Part shown: one piece after another, positions 9,315-17,912 of the stretch
Layout: each line of letters begins with the position of its first letter
Numbering within the stretch: the first letter of the stretch is position 1
NCBI RefSeq assembly: GCF_029238095.1
Contig: NZ_JAQWGS010000012.1
Span: 1-64,000 of the forward strand
Source of the DNA: Lacinutrix sp.
GTDB taxonomy: Bacteria; Bacteroidota; Bacteroidia; Flavobacteriales; Flavobacteriaceae
DNA length: 64,000 nt
Direction: 5' to 3'
The notes under the pieces: model-generated
Told to the model about the DNA's origin: nothing
The model's database searches: none
What the model saw: the letters and a program-made list of their open reading frames with translations, nothing else
Made by a program: the position numbers and the translations under genes

Positions 9315-10201
9315 TTTACAATAAATTTTAGTGTTTCAATTTTTCCGTTAGCAATTGTTTTATCAAGTATTTCTATTGTTTCTAGGCTTTTTGTTGGTAT
9401 GGTTAGTAGGTTTATAAATTCATTTTTAGAATACAATTCAATATCCATATTGTTTTTAAAAAGTCTGTAAATTTTTGCGTCATTAGCAATTAATGCTTTA
9501 AGTTTTTCGATGTGAACTTTCCAATCTTTAATATTTCCGTTGGCATAGTAATGCAACATTAACGCATAATCATCTGGTTTTACTTTTACAATTTGGTTAT
9601 AGTTAGAGTTTATGTTTCTTACAATAGTATCTGTTTTATGGTAAGGCGATTGCACTACAAATTTTATAATATCGTTTTTTGTTTTAAAAGAAAAACAACC
9701 AGCACTATCTGTTTTAAAATAAATAGGAGACTCGTTATCTTGTAATATTTTTATATCTAATGGAATAGAAGTGATGTTTTCATTTTTAATAGCATCCATA
9801 AAACAAAACTCAAAAGTATTTTTAGAATTGCCATAAAATACAATCATTAAAAGTGGAATAATAGACAAGAGCCATAATTTCGACACTTTTTTCTTTTTAG
9901 ATTTTGTTACTTTTAAGCTGTGTTCTGCTTTAAAAGCGCTCCAGTTTTTATAATCTATATAAGTACTTAGTAGATTTAAAACATCTATTCTTGGTAATTT
10001 TTCAGGCTCGTTTTTAATATAAGTATAAAACCATTTCTCGCTAACTTTTCCTTTAACCTTATCGAATAAATCGTTTTGGAAAGCACTTATATCTTCGCCT
10101 TTCCAATCTTCAATTGGAACGTTAGAGCGATTACGCTTTAAAAAAGAAGCTTCAATAGCTTTTTTTAAGTGTTTAAAAAGATGTTGATCTTCTGTGTTCA
10201 A
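9311..10201 (-). CDS. hypothetical membrane-anchored protein with N-terminal helical (HTH-like) region
   Basis: N-terminal ...DISAFQNDLFDKVKGKVSEKWFYTYIKNEPEKLPRIDVLNLLSTYIDYKNWSAFKAEH, then TM LWLLSIIPLLMIVFYG. Confidence 0.75.
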   Translation of the reverse strand: MNTEDQHLFKHLKKAIEASFLKRNRSNVPIEDWKGEDISAFQNDLFDKVKGKVSEKWFYTYIKNEPEKLPRIDVLNLLSTYIDYKNWSAFKAEHSLKVTKSKKKKVSKLWLLSIIPLLMIVFYGNSKNTFEFCFMDAIKNENITSIPLDIKILQDNESPIYFKTDSAGCFSFKTKNDIIKFVVQSPYHKTDTIVRNINSNYNQIVKVKPDDYALMLHYYANGNIKDWKVHIEKLKALIANDAKIYRLFKNNMDIELYSKNEFINLLTIPTKSLETIEILDKTIANGKIETLKFIVK

Positions 10202-10334
10202 ATTACTCTATTGGTCTAAAAATTAGTGCTTTAAAAATTGTAAAACGTTTTGCAAAAGGTTTACAAGTGTTTTTCAAAAGAAAAACAACTTATGGTTATA
10301 CGTTTGCTCTAGTAATCTTTAAAAATATAAAATT

Positions 10335-11186
10335 ATGAAAGCAATGAACGTAAAAAACAGATTTAAAATTTTAGTAATAGTGCTATTTACATTAGTATGT
10401 TGCTGTAATCAAAAGGAATACAAAGAATCTGTGGCAGCAGAAAGTGTTGATATTAGTAACGATTTTGAAATGGTAAAAGAAGAAAAAGTCGTTTCAAAAT
10501 TCACCAATAATCAAAACAATGTGCCTTTAGATTTAAAAATCATTAAAACAGCATCTGCTAGATATAAGGTGAATAATGTGGCCAATGCAACGCGAAGAAT
10601 TAAAGTAATAGCACAACAGCATGGTGCTTATATTTCGGACTTAAGATTCGATAACAATTTGTACAGGAAAGAAAACAGGTTTACCATTAAAGTGCCACAA
10701 AAGTATTTTGATAGCGTAATGGATTCTGTAAATACAGTTGTAGATTTTGTAGAGTACGAAAACATAACAACAAAAGATGTTACTGAAGAGTATATAGACC
10801 TTGAAACCAGGCTTAAAACTAAACGAGAAGTCAAAGCGCGATATGAAGCTATTTTACGCAAAAACGCAAAAACAGTAGAAGACATCTTACTTACAGAAGA
10901 CAAACTGCGAATTATTCAAGAGGAAATAGAATCTGCTCAAGGACGTTTAAAATACTTAAGTAGTAAAGTGGCTTTTAGTACCATTCAAATAGATTTATAC
11001 GAATCTGTAGAATATGTTGAAGAGCCTGAAGCTTACACCAAAACATTTTTAGATGAAACAAAGCAAGGTTTGGCCAATGGTTGGTGTTTTATTGAGTCTT
11101 TTGTGATTGTATTAGTTAATATTTGGCCTCTATTAATAATTGGTTTAATAATCTTCTTTTGGCTGAAAAAAAGACTTAAAAAATAA
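10335..11186 (+). CDS. DUF4349 domain-containing lipoprotein
   Basis: LDLKIIKTASARYKVNNVANATRRIKVIAQQHGAYIS...; C-terminal TM; lipobox LVCCCN. Confidence 0.88.
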   Translation: MKAMNVKNRFKILVIVLFTLVCCCNQKEYKESVAAESVDISNDFEMVKEEKVVSKFTNNQNNVPLDLKIIKTASARYKVNNVANATRRIKVIAQQHGAYISDLRFDNNLYRKENRFTIKVPQKYFDSVMDSVNTVVDFVEYENITTKDVTEEYIDLETRLKTKREVKARYEAILRKNAKTVEDILLTEDKLRIIQEEIESAQGRLKYLSSKVAFSTIQIDLYESVEYVEEPEAYTKTFLDETKQGLANGWCFIESFVIVLVNIWPLLIIGLIIFFWLKKRLKK

Positions 11187-11250
11187 ATGTGATAAAATAT
11201 AGAATAAATAATTTTCTTATTCTCTATTTTTACAACATAAACTAAAGATA

Positions 11251-12183
11251 ATGCAACAAACTACAAATACCATATTAATGATTCGTCCTGTTCATTTTAG
11301 AATGAACGAGCAGACAGCGATTAATAATTATTTTCAAGAGGATTTAGACCTTAAAAATGCTGAAATTAATGCAAAAGCACAACAAGAATTTGATGCTTAT
11401 GTAGAAAAGTTAAGAGCAGTAGGTGTTAATGTAATTGTAGAAGATGATGACAAATTAATGGATACTCCAGATTCTATTTTCCCAAATAATTGGGTGAGTT
11501 TTCATGAAAATGGTAATGTAGGTTTGTATCCTATGTTTGCAGAAAACAGAAGAAAAGAGCGCAGAGAAGAAGTTTTTATGCGTTTAGAGAAAGAAGGTTT
11601 TAAAATCAATAATATAATAGATTATACCGAAGCAGAAAACGAAGGTGTTTTTTTAGAAGGTACAGGAAGTTTGTTGCTAGATCGTGTAAACGATAAAGCC
11701 TATTGTGCATTATCACCAAGAGCAGACGAAAGTTTATTTATTGAATTTTGTGAAGATTTTGAATACACACCAATTGTATTCACTGCAAACCAAACGGTAG
11801 ATGGTAAACGTATGCCTATTTACCATACTAATGTTATGATGTGTTTAGCAGAAACATTTGCTGTTATTTGTTTAGAAACTATAGACGATAAAAAAGAACG
11901 TAAAAACGTATTAAAAAACCTTACTGAAGATAATAAGGAGATTATAAAAATTACTGAAGAGCAGATGGCTAATTTTGCTGGCAATATGTTACAAGTAAAA
12001 GGGAAAGACGATAAGCGTTATTTAATTATGAGTCAGGCAGCTTACAATTCTCTAACTCAAGCGCAAATAAATAAAATAGAAAAACACTGTGCCATTTTAT
12101 CAAGCTCACTAGAAACTATTGAAACTTGTGGAGGCGGAAGCGCACGTTGTATGATGGCAGAAGTCTTTTTGCCAAAAGCATAA
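11251..12183 (+). CDS. ctlX: CtlX-like citrulline utilization hydrolase / amidinotransferase-fold protein
   Basis: TPDSIFPNNWVSFHENG, EGTGSLLLDR, YHTNVMMCLAETFAVICLE, CGGGSARCMMAEVFLP. Confidence 0.9.
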   Translation: MQQTTNTILMIRPVHFRMNEQTAINNYFQEDLDLKNAEINAKAQQEFDAYVEKLRAVGVNVIVEDDDKLMDTPDSIFPNNWVSFHENGNVGLYPMFAENRRKERREEVFMRLEKEGFKINNIIDYTEAENEGVFLEGTGSLLLDRVNDKAYCALSPRADESLFIEFCEDFEYTPIVFTANQTVDGKRMPIYHTNVMMCLAETFAVICLETIDDKKERKNVLKNLTEDNKEIIKITEEQMANFAGNMLQVKGKDDKRYLIMSQAAYNSLTQAQINKIEKHCAILSSSLETIETCGGGSARCMMAEVFLPKA

Positions 12184-12206
12184 TTTAACTCTATTACTAT
12201 AAATTT

Positions 12207-12238
12207 AGGCAGTTCTACACCAAGAACTGCCTTTTTTT
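12207..12238 (+). terminator. rho-independent terminator after ctlX-like gene
   Basis: AGGCAGTTCT...AGAACTGCCT followed by T run. Confidence 0.9.
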
Positions 12239-12253
12239 ATGGTGTATTAACTT

Positions 12254-12280
12254 ATAGAGATATTAAAACTATATCTCTAT
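12254..12280. promoter_or_regulatory. perfect 10-bp inverted repeat ATAGAGATAT-N7-ATATCTCTAT upstream of argS promoter
   Basis: Read directly; 17 bp upstream of TATATTTG (12297-12304). Confidence 0.6.
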
Positions 12281-12296
12281 TTAGAGCAATTAATGC

Positions 12297-12304
12297 TATA
12301 TTTG
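12297..12304 (+). promoter_or_regulatory. Bacteroidota -7 element TATATTTG upstream of argS
   Basis: Matches TAnnTTTG. Confidence 0.6.
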
Positions 12305-12327
12305 TGCCTTTAAAATAACAATCACAA

Positions 12328-14124
12328 ATGAGCCTTCAAACACTACTTACAAAAGCAGTTAAACAAGCTGTTAAAACGGTATACAATGCCGATTTAGAAA
12401 CCGTAGAATTTCAAGCAACACGTAAAGAGTTTGCAGGAGATATTACTGTAGTTGTGTTTCCTATGTTGCGAGTAGTAAAAGGTAATCCTGTACAAATAGG
12501 AGAGGCTATTGGTGACTTTTTAGTGCAAAATGTAGAGGAAGTTAAAGCGTTTAATGTTGTAAAAGGTTTTTTAAATGTTGAAATTGTAGATGCTTATTAT
12601 CTCAACGTCTTTAATATTTTAAAGGCAGACAAGAATTTTGGTGTTTTACAACCTAAAACTAAAGATCATGCTGTAATGGTGGAATACTCATCACCAAATA
12701 CCAACAAGCCATTGCATTTAGGCCACATACGTAACAACCTTTTAGGTTATAGTGTTGCCGAAATTATTAAAGCCTCTGGAAAGACCGTTTACAAAACACA
12801 AATTATTAACGATCGTGGTATTCATATTTGTAAAAGTATGTTGGCTTGGCAACGTTATGGTAAAGGCGAAACTCCAAAGTCTACAGGTTTAAAAGGCGAT
12901 AAGCTAGTAGGTAATTATTATGTAAAGTTCGACCAAGAATATAAAAAGGAGATTGCAGTATTAATTGCTGAAGGTAAAACTGAAGACGAAGCAAAAAAGG
13001 AAGCACCAATTTTACTCGAAGCCCAACAAATGCTTCAAAAATGGGAAGCTGGAGATAAAAAAGTAGTAGCACTTTGGGAGAGCATGAACCAATGGGTTTA
13101 TAAAGGTTTCGATGTTACTTATAAAAATTTAGGTGTCGATTTTGATAAACTGTATTACGAAAGCCAAACCTATTTATTAGGAAAAGAATTTGTAAACGAA
13201 GGACTAAGAACCAATGTGTTTTATAAAAAAGAAGACGGTTCTGTGTGGTGCGATTTAACCGAAGATGGACTCGACGAAAAAATAGTTTTACGTAGCGATG
13301 GTACAGCAGTGTACATGACACAAGATATTGGTACTGCAATACAACGTGCAAAAGATTTTCCAAACGTTGGTGGTATGGTGTATGCCGTTGGAAACGAGCA
13401 AGATTATCATTTTCAAGTGTTGTTTTTAATTCTGAAAAAATTAGGATTCGACTGGGCTAAAAATCTATTTCATTTAAGTTATGGAATGGTAGATTTACCT
13501 AGCGGAAAAATGAAGAGTAGAGAAGGAACCGTTGTTGATGCAGACGATTTAATAGCAGATATGACATCTACAGCTCAAGACATCTCAGAAGAGTTAGGGA
13601 AACTTGACGGTTACAGTGATGAAGAAAAAAGCGAGCTATATAAAACCATAGGTTTAGGTGCTTTAAAATACTATATTTTAAAAGTAGACCCTAAAAAACG
13701 TATTTTGTTCGACCCTAAAGAGTCTATAGATTTTCAAGGTAATACAGGACCTTTTATTCAATATACTTATGCTAGAATACAATCTATTTTACGAAAAGCT
13801 AAAGTTGGAAATGATAACCTTCCTAATGCTGTTGAAGTTTCTATTGAAGAACTTCATGAAAAAGAAAAAAACTTATTAAAACAATTACAATTGTTTCCAG
13901 AAGTAATACAAAACGCAGCAGCAAACCACAGTCCAGCTTTAATAGCAAACTATACTTACGATTTGGTAAAAGACTATAATTCTTTCTTTCAAAACCTACC
14001 TATTGTAATGGGTAACCATAATGAAAACTCTGTTGCATTTAGAGTGCAATTGTCTCAAGTTGTTGGTAATATCATTAAAAATGGGTTTAAATTATTAGGG
14101 ATTTCGGTTCCTGAGCGTATGTAA
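12328..14124 (+). CDS. argS: arginyl-tRNA synthetase
   Basis: VEYSSPNTNKPLHLGHIRNNLLG (HIGH-like), YGMVDLPSGKMKSREGTVV, DALR-like C-terminus. Confidence 0.97.
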   Translation: MSLQTLLTKAVKQAVKTVYNADLETVEFQATRKEFAGDITVVVFPMLRVVKGNPVQIGEAIGDFLVQNVEEVKAFNVVKGFLNVEIVDAYYLNVFNILKADKNFGVLQPKTKDHAVMVEYSSPNTNKPLHLGHIRNNLLGYSVAEIIKASGKTVYKTQIINDRGIHICKSMLAWQRYGKGETPKSTGLKGDKLVGNYYVKFDQEYKKEIAVLIAEGKTEDEAKKEAPILLEAQQMLQKWEAGDKKVVALWESMNQWVYKGFDVTYKNLGVDFDKLYYESQTYLLGKEFVNEGLRTNVFYKKEDGSVWCDLTEDGLDEKIVLRSDGTAVYMTQDIGTAIQRAKDFPNVGGMVYAVGNEQDYHFQVLFLILKKLGFDWAKNLFHLSYGMVDLPSGKMKSREGTVVDADDLIADMTSTAQDISEELGKLDGYSDEEKSELYKTIGLGALKYYILKVDPKKRILFDPKESIDFQGNTGPFIQYTYARIQSILRKAKVGNDNLPNAVEVSIEELHEKEKNLLKQLQLFPEVIQNAAANHSPALIANYTYDLVKDYNSFFQNLPIVMGNHNENSVAFRVQLSQVVGNIIKNGFKLLGISVPERM

Positions 14125-14144
14125 TAGGCTTTAATATAAATTTA

Positions 14145-14182
14145 AAAATCCCAAAACATAAATTTATGTTTTGGGATTTTTT
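14145..14182 (+). terminator. rho-independent terminator after argS
   Basis: AAAATCCCAAAACATAAATTTATGTTTTGGGATTTTTTT. Confidence 0.9.
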
Positions 14183-14183
14183 T

Positions 14184-14333
14184 GGAGTTTCGTTTAAGGG
14201 TTATTATAAGATTAGTTGCGTGGTTTGGCAATTAACTTTGCAAGTACACAACGAGTTGGAAATTCCGCAGGAATTTCAAAAATAGGCGAGGACAAGCAAT
14301 TACATTTGGCCATTGTTGGCAACTGGCTTTTTT
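14184..14333. repeat. unexplained noncoding element, candidate dispersed intergenic repeat
   Basis: Non-ORF 150 bp with GAAATTCC-GCA-GGAATTTC hairpin (14259-14277) and TTGGCA/GTTGGCAAC motifs. Confidence 0.4.
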
Positions 14334-14351
14334 AGTTAGTATTGTTAAAGA

Positions 14352-15008
14352 TTAATCAGGTCTTTCAGGAATATAAACAACATCAACTTCTACATTATTT
14401 CCATATTTTACTATGATAGAACATAATACAGAAACACTTTTACCATTATTAGTAGCAGGTTTCATTACAGGCATTTTTCTAAGCACTCTTAAGATTTCTG
14501 CCTGAACGTTTACTTCTGAATTTCTCACTTTCATGCCAGTTAAATTTCCGTTTTCGTTGATTATAAAAAATGCTTCTACCAGTTTTGGTTCTGAAAGATT
14601 TAAATCTTTAGATAAATTCAAGTTAAACTCTCGTTCAATAAATGTCGACACTTTATTATTAAAACATTCTCTTGTTTCTTCTATCGATAGTTCTTCACAA
14701 CCAATATAAACTGGAACAATTTCTACATCCTTTAATATCATACTATTGTCAGTAGTATAAGTTGCTAAACCATCATCATGTGACACAATGCTACATAAAC
14801 TTAATAAAGCCTGTTCCTCTACTTCTGTCATATTTCCTTGTGCCATCACTTGTTCCTGAACAGCATTTATCTTCATTATTAATTCACTTTCTGTGTTTAT
14901 CGAAGCGCTAGGTGAATCCTTGCAAGAAATACATAAGAAACCTAAAGAGATGATTGAAATATATACTAAATTTTGTGTGCTTTTTCTTCTTTTCATACTG
15001 AATTTCAT
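14352..15008 (-). CDS. TonB C-terminal-like lipoprotein (ORF track start at 15059; MKFSMKRRKS start at 15008 preferred)
   Basis: Signal peptide/lipobox SLGFLCISCKDS; C-terminal VEAFFIINENGNLTGMKVRNSEVNVQAEILRVLRKMPVMKPATNNGKSVSVLCSIIVKY resembles the TonB C-terminal domain. Confidence 0.75.
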   Translation of the reverse strand: MKFSMKRRKSTQNLVYISIISLGFLCISCKDSPSASINTESELIMKINAVQEQVMAQGNMTEVEEQALLSLCSIVSHDDGLATYTTDNSMILKDVEIVPVYIGCEELSIEETRECFNNKVSTFIEREFNLNLSKDLNLSEPKLVEAFFIINENGNLTGMKVRNSEVNVQAEILRVLRKMPVMKPATNNGKSVSVLCSIIVKYGNNVEVDVVYIPERPD

Positions 15009-15253
15009 AATTTTATTTTTTTGCCAAAGTGTTAGAGCTATGTTTTTAAATTTTCTCATAATATTAAATTTAAAGCTAAAATATTCATAATTTGGGTTTG
15101 AAAAATGGGAAAAGCGATATATGACAGGATTGTATAGTGAATCAACAATTTTGTATTGTTGAATTACAAGTAAAATGTCAATTGAGACATGATTTTATTC
15201 TGACTAACATACTAAATGGTTTTGAGTTTCTGCGGAGCTTGTTGCCAATGCCA

Positions 15254-15284
15254 TGATAAAAAAGCATTTCAATGTTTTTTATCA
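15254..15284. repeat. strong palindrome/hairpin TGATAAAAAA-gCATTTCAATG-TTTTTTATCA
   Basis: 10-bp perfect stem read directly. Confidence 0.7.
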
Positions 15285-15452
15285 GATGTAAACGAAGTTA
15301 ATTTAAAAAAACTAAAAAGTCAAATCACCTACTTTATTAATACTTTGAGCTAAAATTTATTTTGTTTAAAAATTTTAACTAAACTTTAAACAAAATTTAA
15401 GAGTATTACATAATTTCCTATCTAAATTTGTATAAACTTAAAAATTAAATTT

Positions 15453-16046
15453 ATGAAAACTAAAAATGTATTATTAGCTTTTGCAGTTGTAGGTCTAGTA
15501 GGATTTACTTCTTGTAAAGAAGAACAAAAAGAAGTAGAAACTGTAACAGAAGAAGTTGCACAAAATGTTGAACAAGTTGTAGAAGAAGTGCAAGATACAC
15601 CTAACATAGTAGGTGTGGCTGCAGGAAACGATAGCTTTTCTACACTAGTAGCAGCAGTTAAAGCGGCAGAATTAGTAGAAACTTTAAGTAGTGAAGGACC
15701 ATTTACTGTATTTGCTCCAACAAACGATGCTTTTAACGCCTTACCAGAAGGAACAGTACCAACTTTATTGGAAGCAGAAAACAAAGGGAAATTAACTTCT
15801 ATTTTAACTTATCATGTTGTTTCTGGAAACTTTGATGCTGCGTCTGTTATACAAGCAGTTAAAGATAATAATGGAACATTTACTGTTAAAACTGTACAAG
15901 GTCAAGACCTAAGTATTATGGTTGTAGATGGTAAAGTAATGTTACAAGACGCTAACGGAAACAAATCTACAGTAGTTATTGCAGATGTTAAAGCGTCGAA
16001 TGGAACTATACACGCTATAGATTCTGTTATAATGCCTAAAGAATAA
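15453..16046 (+). CDS. fasciclin (FAS1) domain lipoprotein
   Basis: TLVAAVKAAELVETLSSEGPFTVFAPTNDAFNALPEGTV...ASNGTIHAIDSVIMP; lipobox FTSCKE. Confidence 0.94.
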   Translation: MKTKNVLLAFAVVGLVGFTSCKEEQKEVETVTEEVAQNVEQVVEEVQDTPNIVGVAAGNDSFSTLVAAVKAAELVETLSSEGPFTVFAPTNDAFNALPEGTVPTLLEAENKGKLTSILTYHVVSGNFDAASVIQAVKDNNGTFTVKTVQGQDLSIMVVDGKVMLQDANGNKSTVVIADVKASNGTIHAIDSVIMPKE

Positions 16047-16084
16047 TATTAGTAATTTTTTATTGGTTAGTTATTAATATTCTT

Positions 16085-16119
16085 AAATGCTTGAGTCGAA
16101 AGATTCAAGCATTTTTTTT
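16085..16119 (+). terminator. rho-independent terminator
   Basis: AAATGCTTGAGTCGAAAGATTCAAGCATTTTTTTT. Confidence 0.88.
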
Positions 16120-16145
16120 CATATGTATTCCTTACTTTTGCTGTA

Positions 16146-16763
16146 ATGCAAAACACACTTCAAAACCACATTCCAGAAGAAGCCATACAAAAAGTCATGC
16201 AACTTTTAGAACATGATGATTTATTGGTTTTAATAAAAAACGAGCGTAAAACCAGACATGGTGATTATAGAAAATTACCAAATGGTAAACACCAAATTAC
16301 CATAAACAATAACCTTAATAAATATCGTTTTTTAATTACGCTTATACATGAAATTGCGCATTTTGAAGCTTATAAAAATTATGGTAAGTTTATAAAACCG
16401 CATGGTTTAGAATGGAAACGTACTTTTCAACACCTCATGTTGCCATTTATAAATCCAGACGTATTTCCATTAAAGGTTTTACCATTAATAGCAAAGCATT
16501 TTAAAAACCCAAAAGCATCTAGCGATACAGATTCAAATTTAGCAATGGCTTTAAAACAGTTTGATTTACACAACAATAAAACATATATTTTTGAAGTACC
16601 AATAGGTACTGTTTTTAAATTCAGAAATAGAAAGACTTTTAAAAAAGTAAAAAAACGCGTAAAACGTTTTGAATGTGTTGAAATTAGTACAGGAAAAGTG
16701 TATCTTTTCAGTCCTAATGCTGAGATTGAGCTAGTACCTTCTTTAGAAGTGGTCTCAAATTAA
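16146..16763 (+). CDS. SprT-like domain zinc metalloprotease-type protein
   Basis: LITLIHEIAHFEAYKNYG (HExxH), HGLEWKRTFQHLM. Confidence 0.88.
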   Translation: MQNTLQNHIPEEAIQKVMQLLEHDDLLVLIKNERKTRHGDYRKLPNGKHQITINNNLNKYRFLITLIHEIAHFEAYKNYGKFIKPHGLEWKRTFQHLMLPFINPDVFPLKVLPLIAKHFKNPKASSDTDSNLAMALKQFDLHNNKTYIFEVPIGTVFKFRNRKTFKKVKKRVKRFECVEISTGKVYLFSPNAEIELVPSLEVVSN

Positions 16764-16811
16764 AATTAGTGAGAATAATAGAAACAGTAAGCAATTTACA
16801 TTCGCAAATTC

Positions 16812-17909
16812 ATGGCAAAGAAAATTAATAGGAATAAAAATTATTATGCTATTTTAATGGCTGGAGGAGTAGGATCAAGGTTTTGGCCAGTTAGTACTCA
16901 AGAGTTCCCAAAGCAGTTTCACGACATGTTGGGAACAGGAGACACGCTTATTCAAAAAACGTTTCATCGTCTAGCAACACTAATTCCTAAAGAGAATATT
17001 TTTATTTTAACAAATGAGCGTTATAACGATTTGGTTTTCGAGCAGCTTCCAGAAGTCACTAAAAGACAAGTGGTTTTAGAACCAGCCATGCGTAATACTG
17101 CACCTTGTATTCTTTATGCTTCATTAAAAATACAGAAAGAAAATAAAGATGCTGTTATGCTTGTAGCACCAAGTGACCATTGGATTGAAGACGAGCTTGC
17201 TTTTGCAGAAAATGTACAACAAGCTTTTAATTTTTGCGAGAATAATAATGCCTTAATGACTTTAGGTATTACACCAACTTTTCCTAACACAGGTTATGGT
17301 TATATTGAATACAAAAAAGAGTCAACAGATGCTATTAAAGCAGTAAGTCAATTTCGCGAAAAACCAAATTACGAAACCGCAAAAAGTTTTATTTCACAAG
17401 GTAATTTTTTGTGGAATGCAGGTATTTTTATGTGGAGTGCCAAAACTGTAATTGAAGCTTTTAAAAACAGTCAACCAAAATTGTTTTCACTTTTTGAAAA
17501 AGGAATAGCAGCTTATAATACAGCGTTTGAAGACGATTTTATAAGAGACAATTATGGCAATGCCGAAAATATTTCTGTTGATTATGCCATAATGGAAAAA
17601 TCAAAAAACGTTTTTGTGTTACCAGCTTCTTTCGATTGGAATGACCTTGGAACTTGGGGAAGCCTGTACGACAAGTTAGATAAAGATAGTAACGATAATG
17701 CCATTGTAAACTCACAGATATTAGCCGAAGATGCTTCTGGTAATATGATAAGAACCAAAGCAAATAAAGTAGTTGTGATCGATGGCTTGCAAAATTATAT
17801 TATTGTAGATAAGGAGGATGTTTTACTTATCTTTCCAAAGGCAAAAGAACAAGATATTAAAAAAGTATTACAAAAAGTTAAAGACCAGTTTGGCGAACAT
17901 TTAGGATAA
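16812..17909 (+). CDS. mannose-1-phosphate guanylyltransferase
   Basis: ILMAGGVGSRFWPVSTQEFPKQF, VAPSDHWI, FREKPNYETA, SFDWNDLGTWGSLY. Confidence 0.94.
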   Translation: MAKKINRNKNYYAILMAGGVGSRFWPVSTQEFPKQFHDMLGTGDTLIQKTFHRLATLIPKENIFILTNERYNDLVFEQLPEVTKRQVVLEPAMRNTAPCILYASLKIQKENKDAVMLVAPSDHWIEDELAFAENVQQAFNFCENNNALMTLGITPTFPNTGYGYIEYKKESTDAIKAVSQFREKPNYETAKSFISQGNFLWNAGIFMWSAKTVIEAFKNSQPKLFSLFEKGIAAYNTAFEDDFIRDNYGNAENISVDYAIMEKSKNVFVLPASFDWNDLGTWGSLYDKLDKDSNDNAIVNSQILAEDASGNMIRTKANKVVVIDGLQNYIIVDKEDVLLIFPKAKEQDIKKVLQKVKDQFGEHLG

Positions 17910-17912
17910 TTT

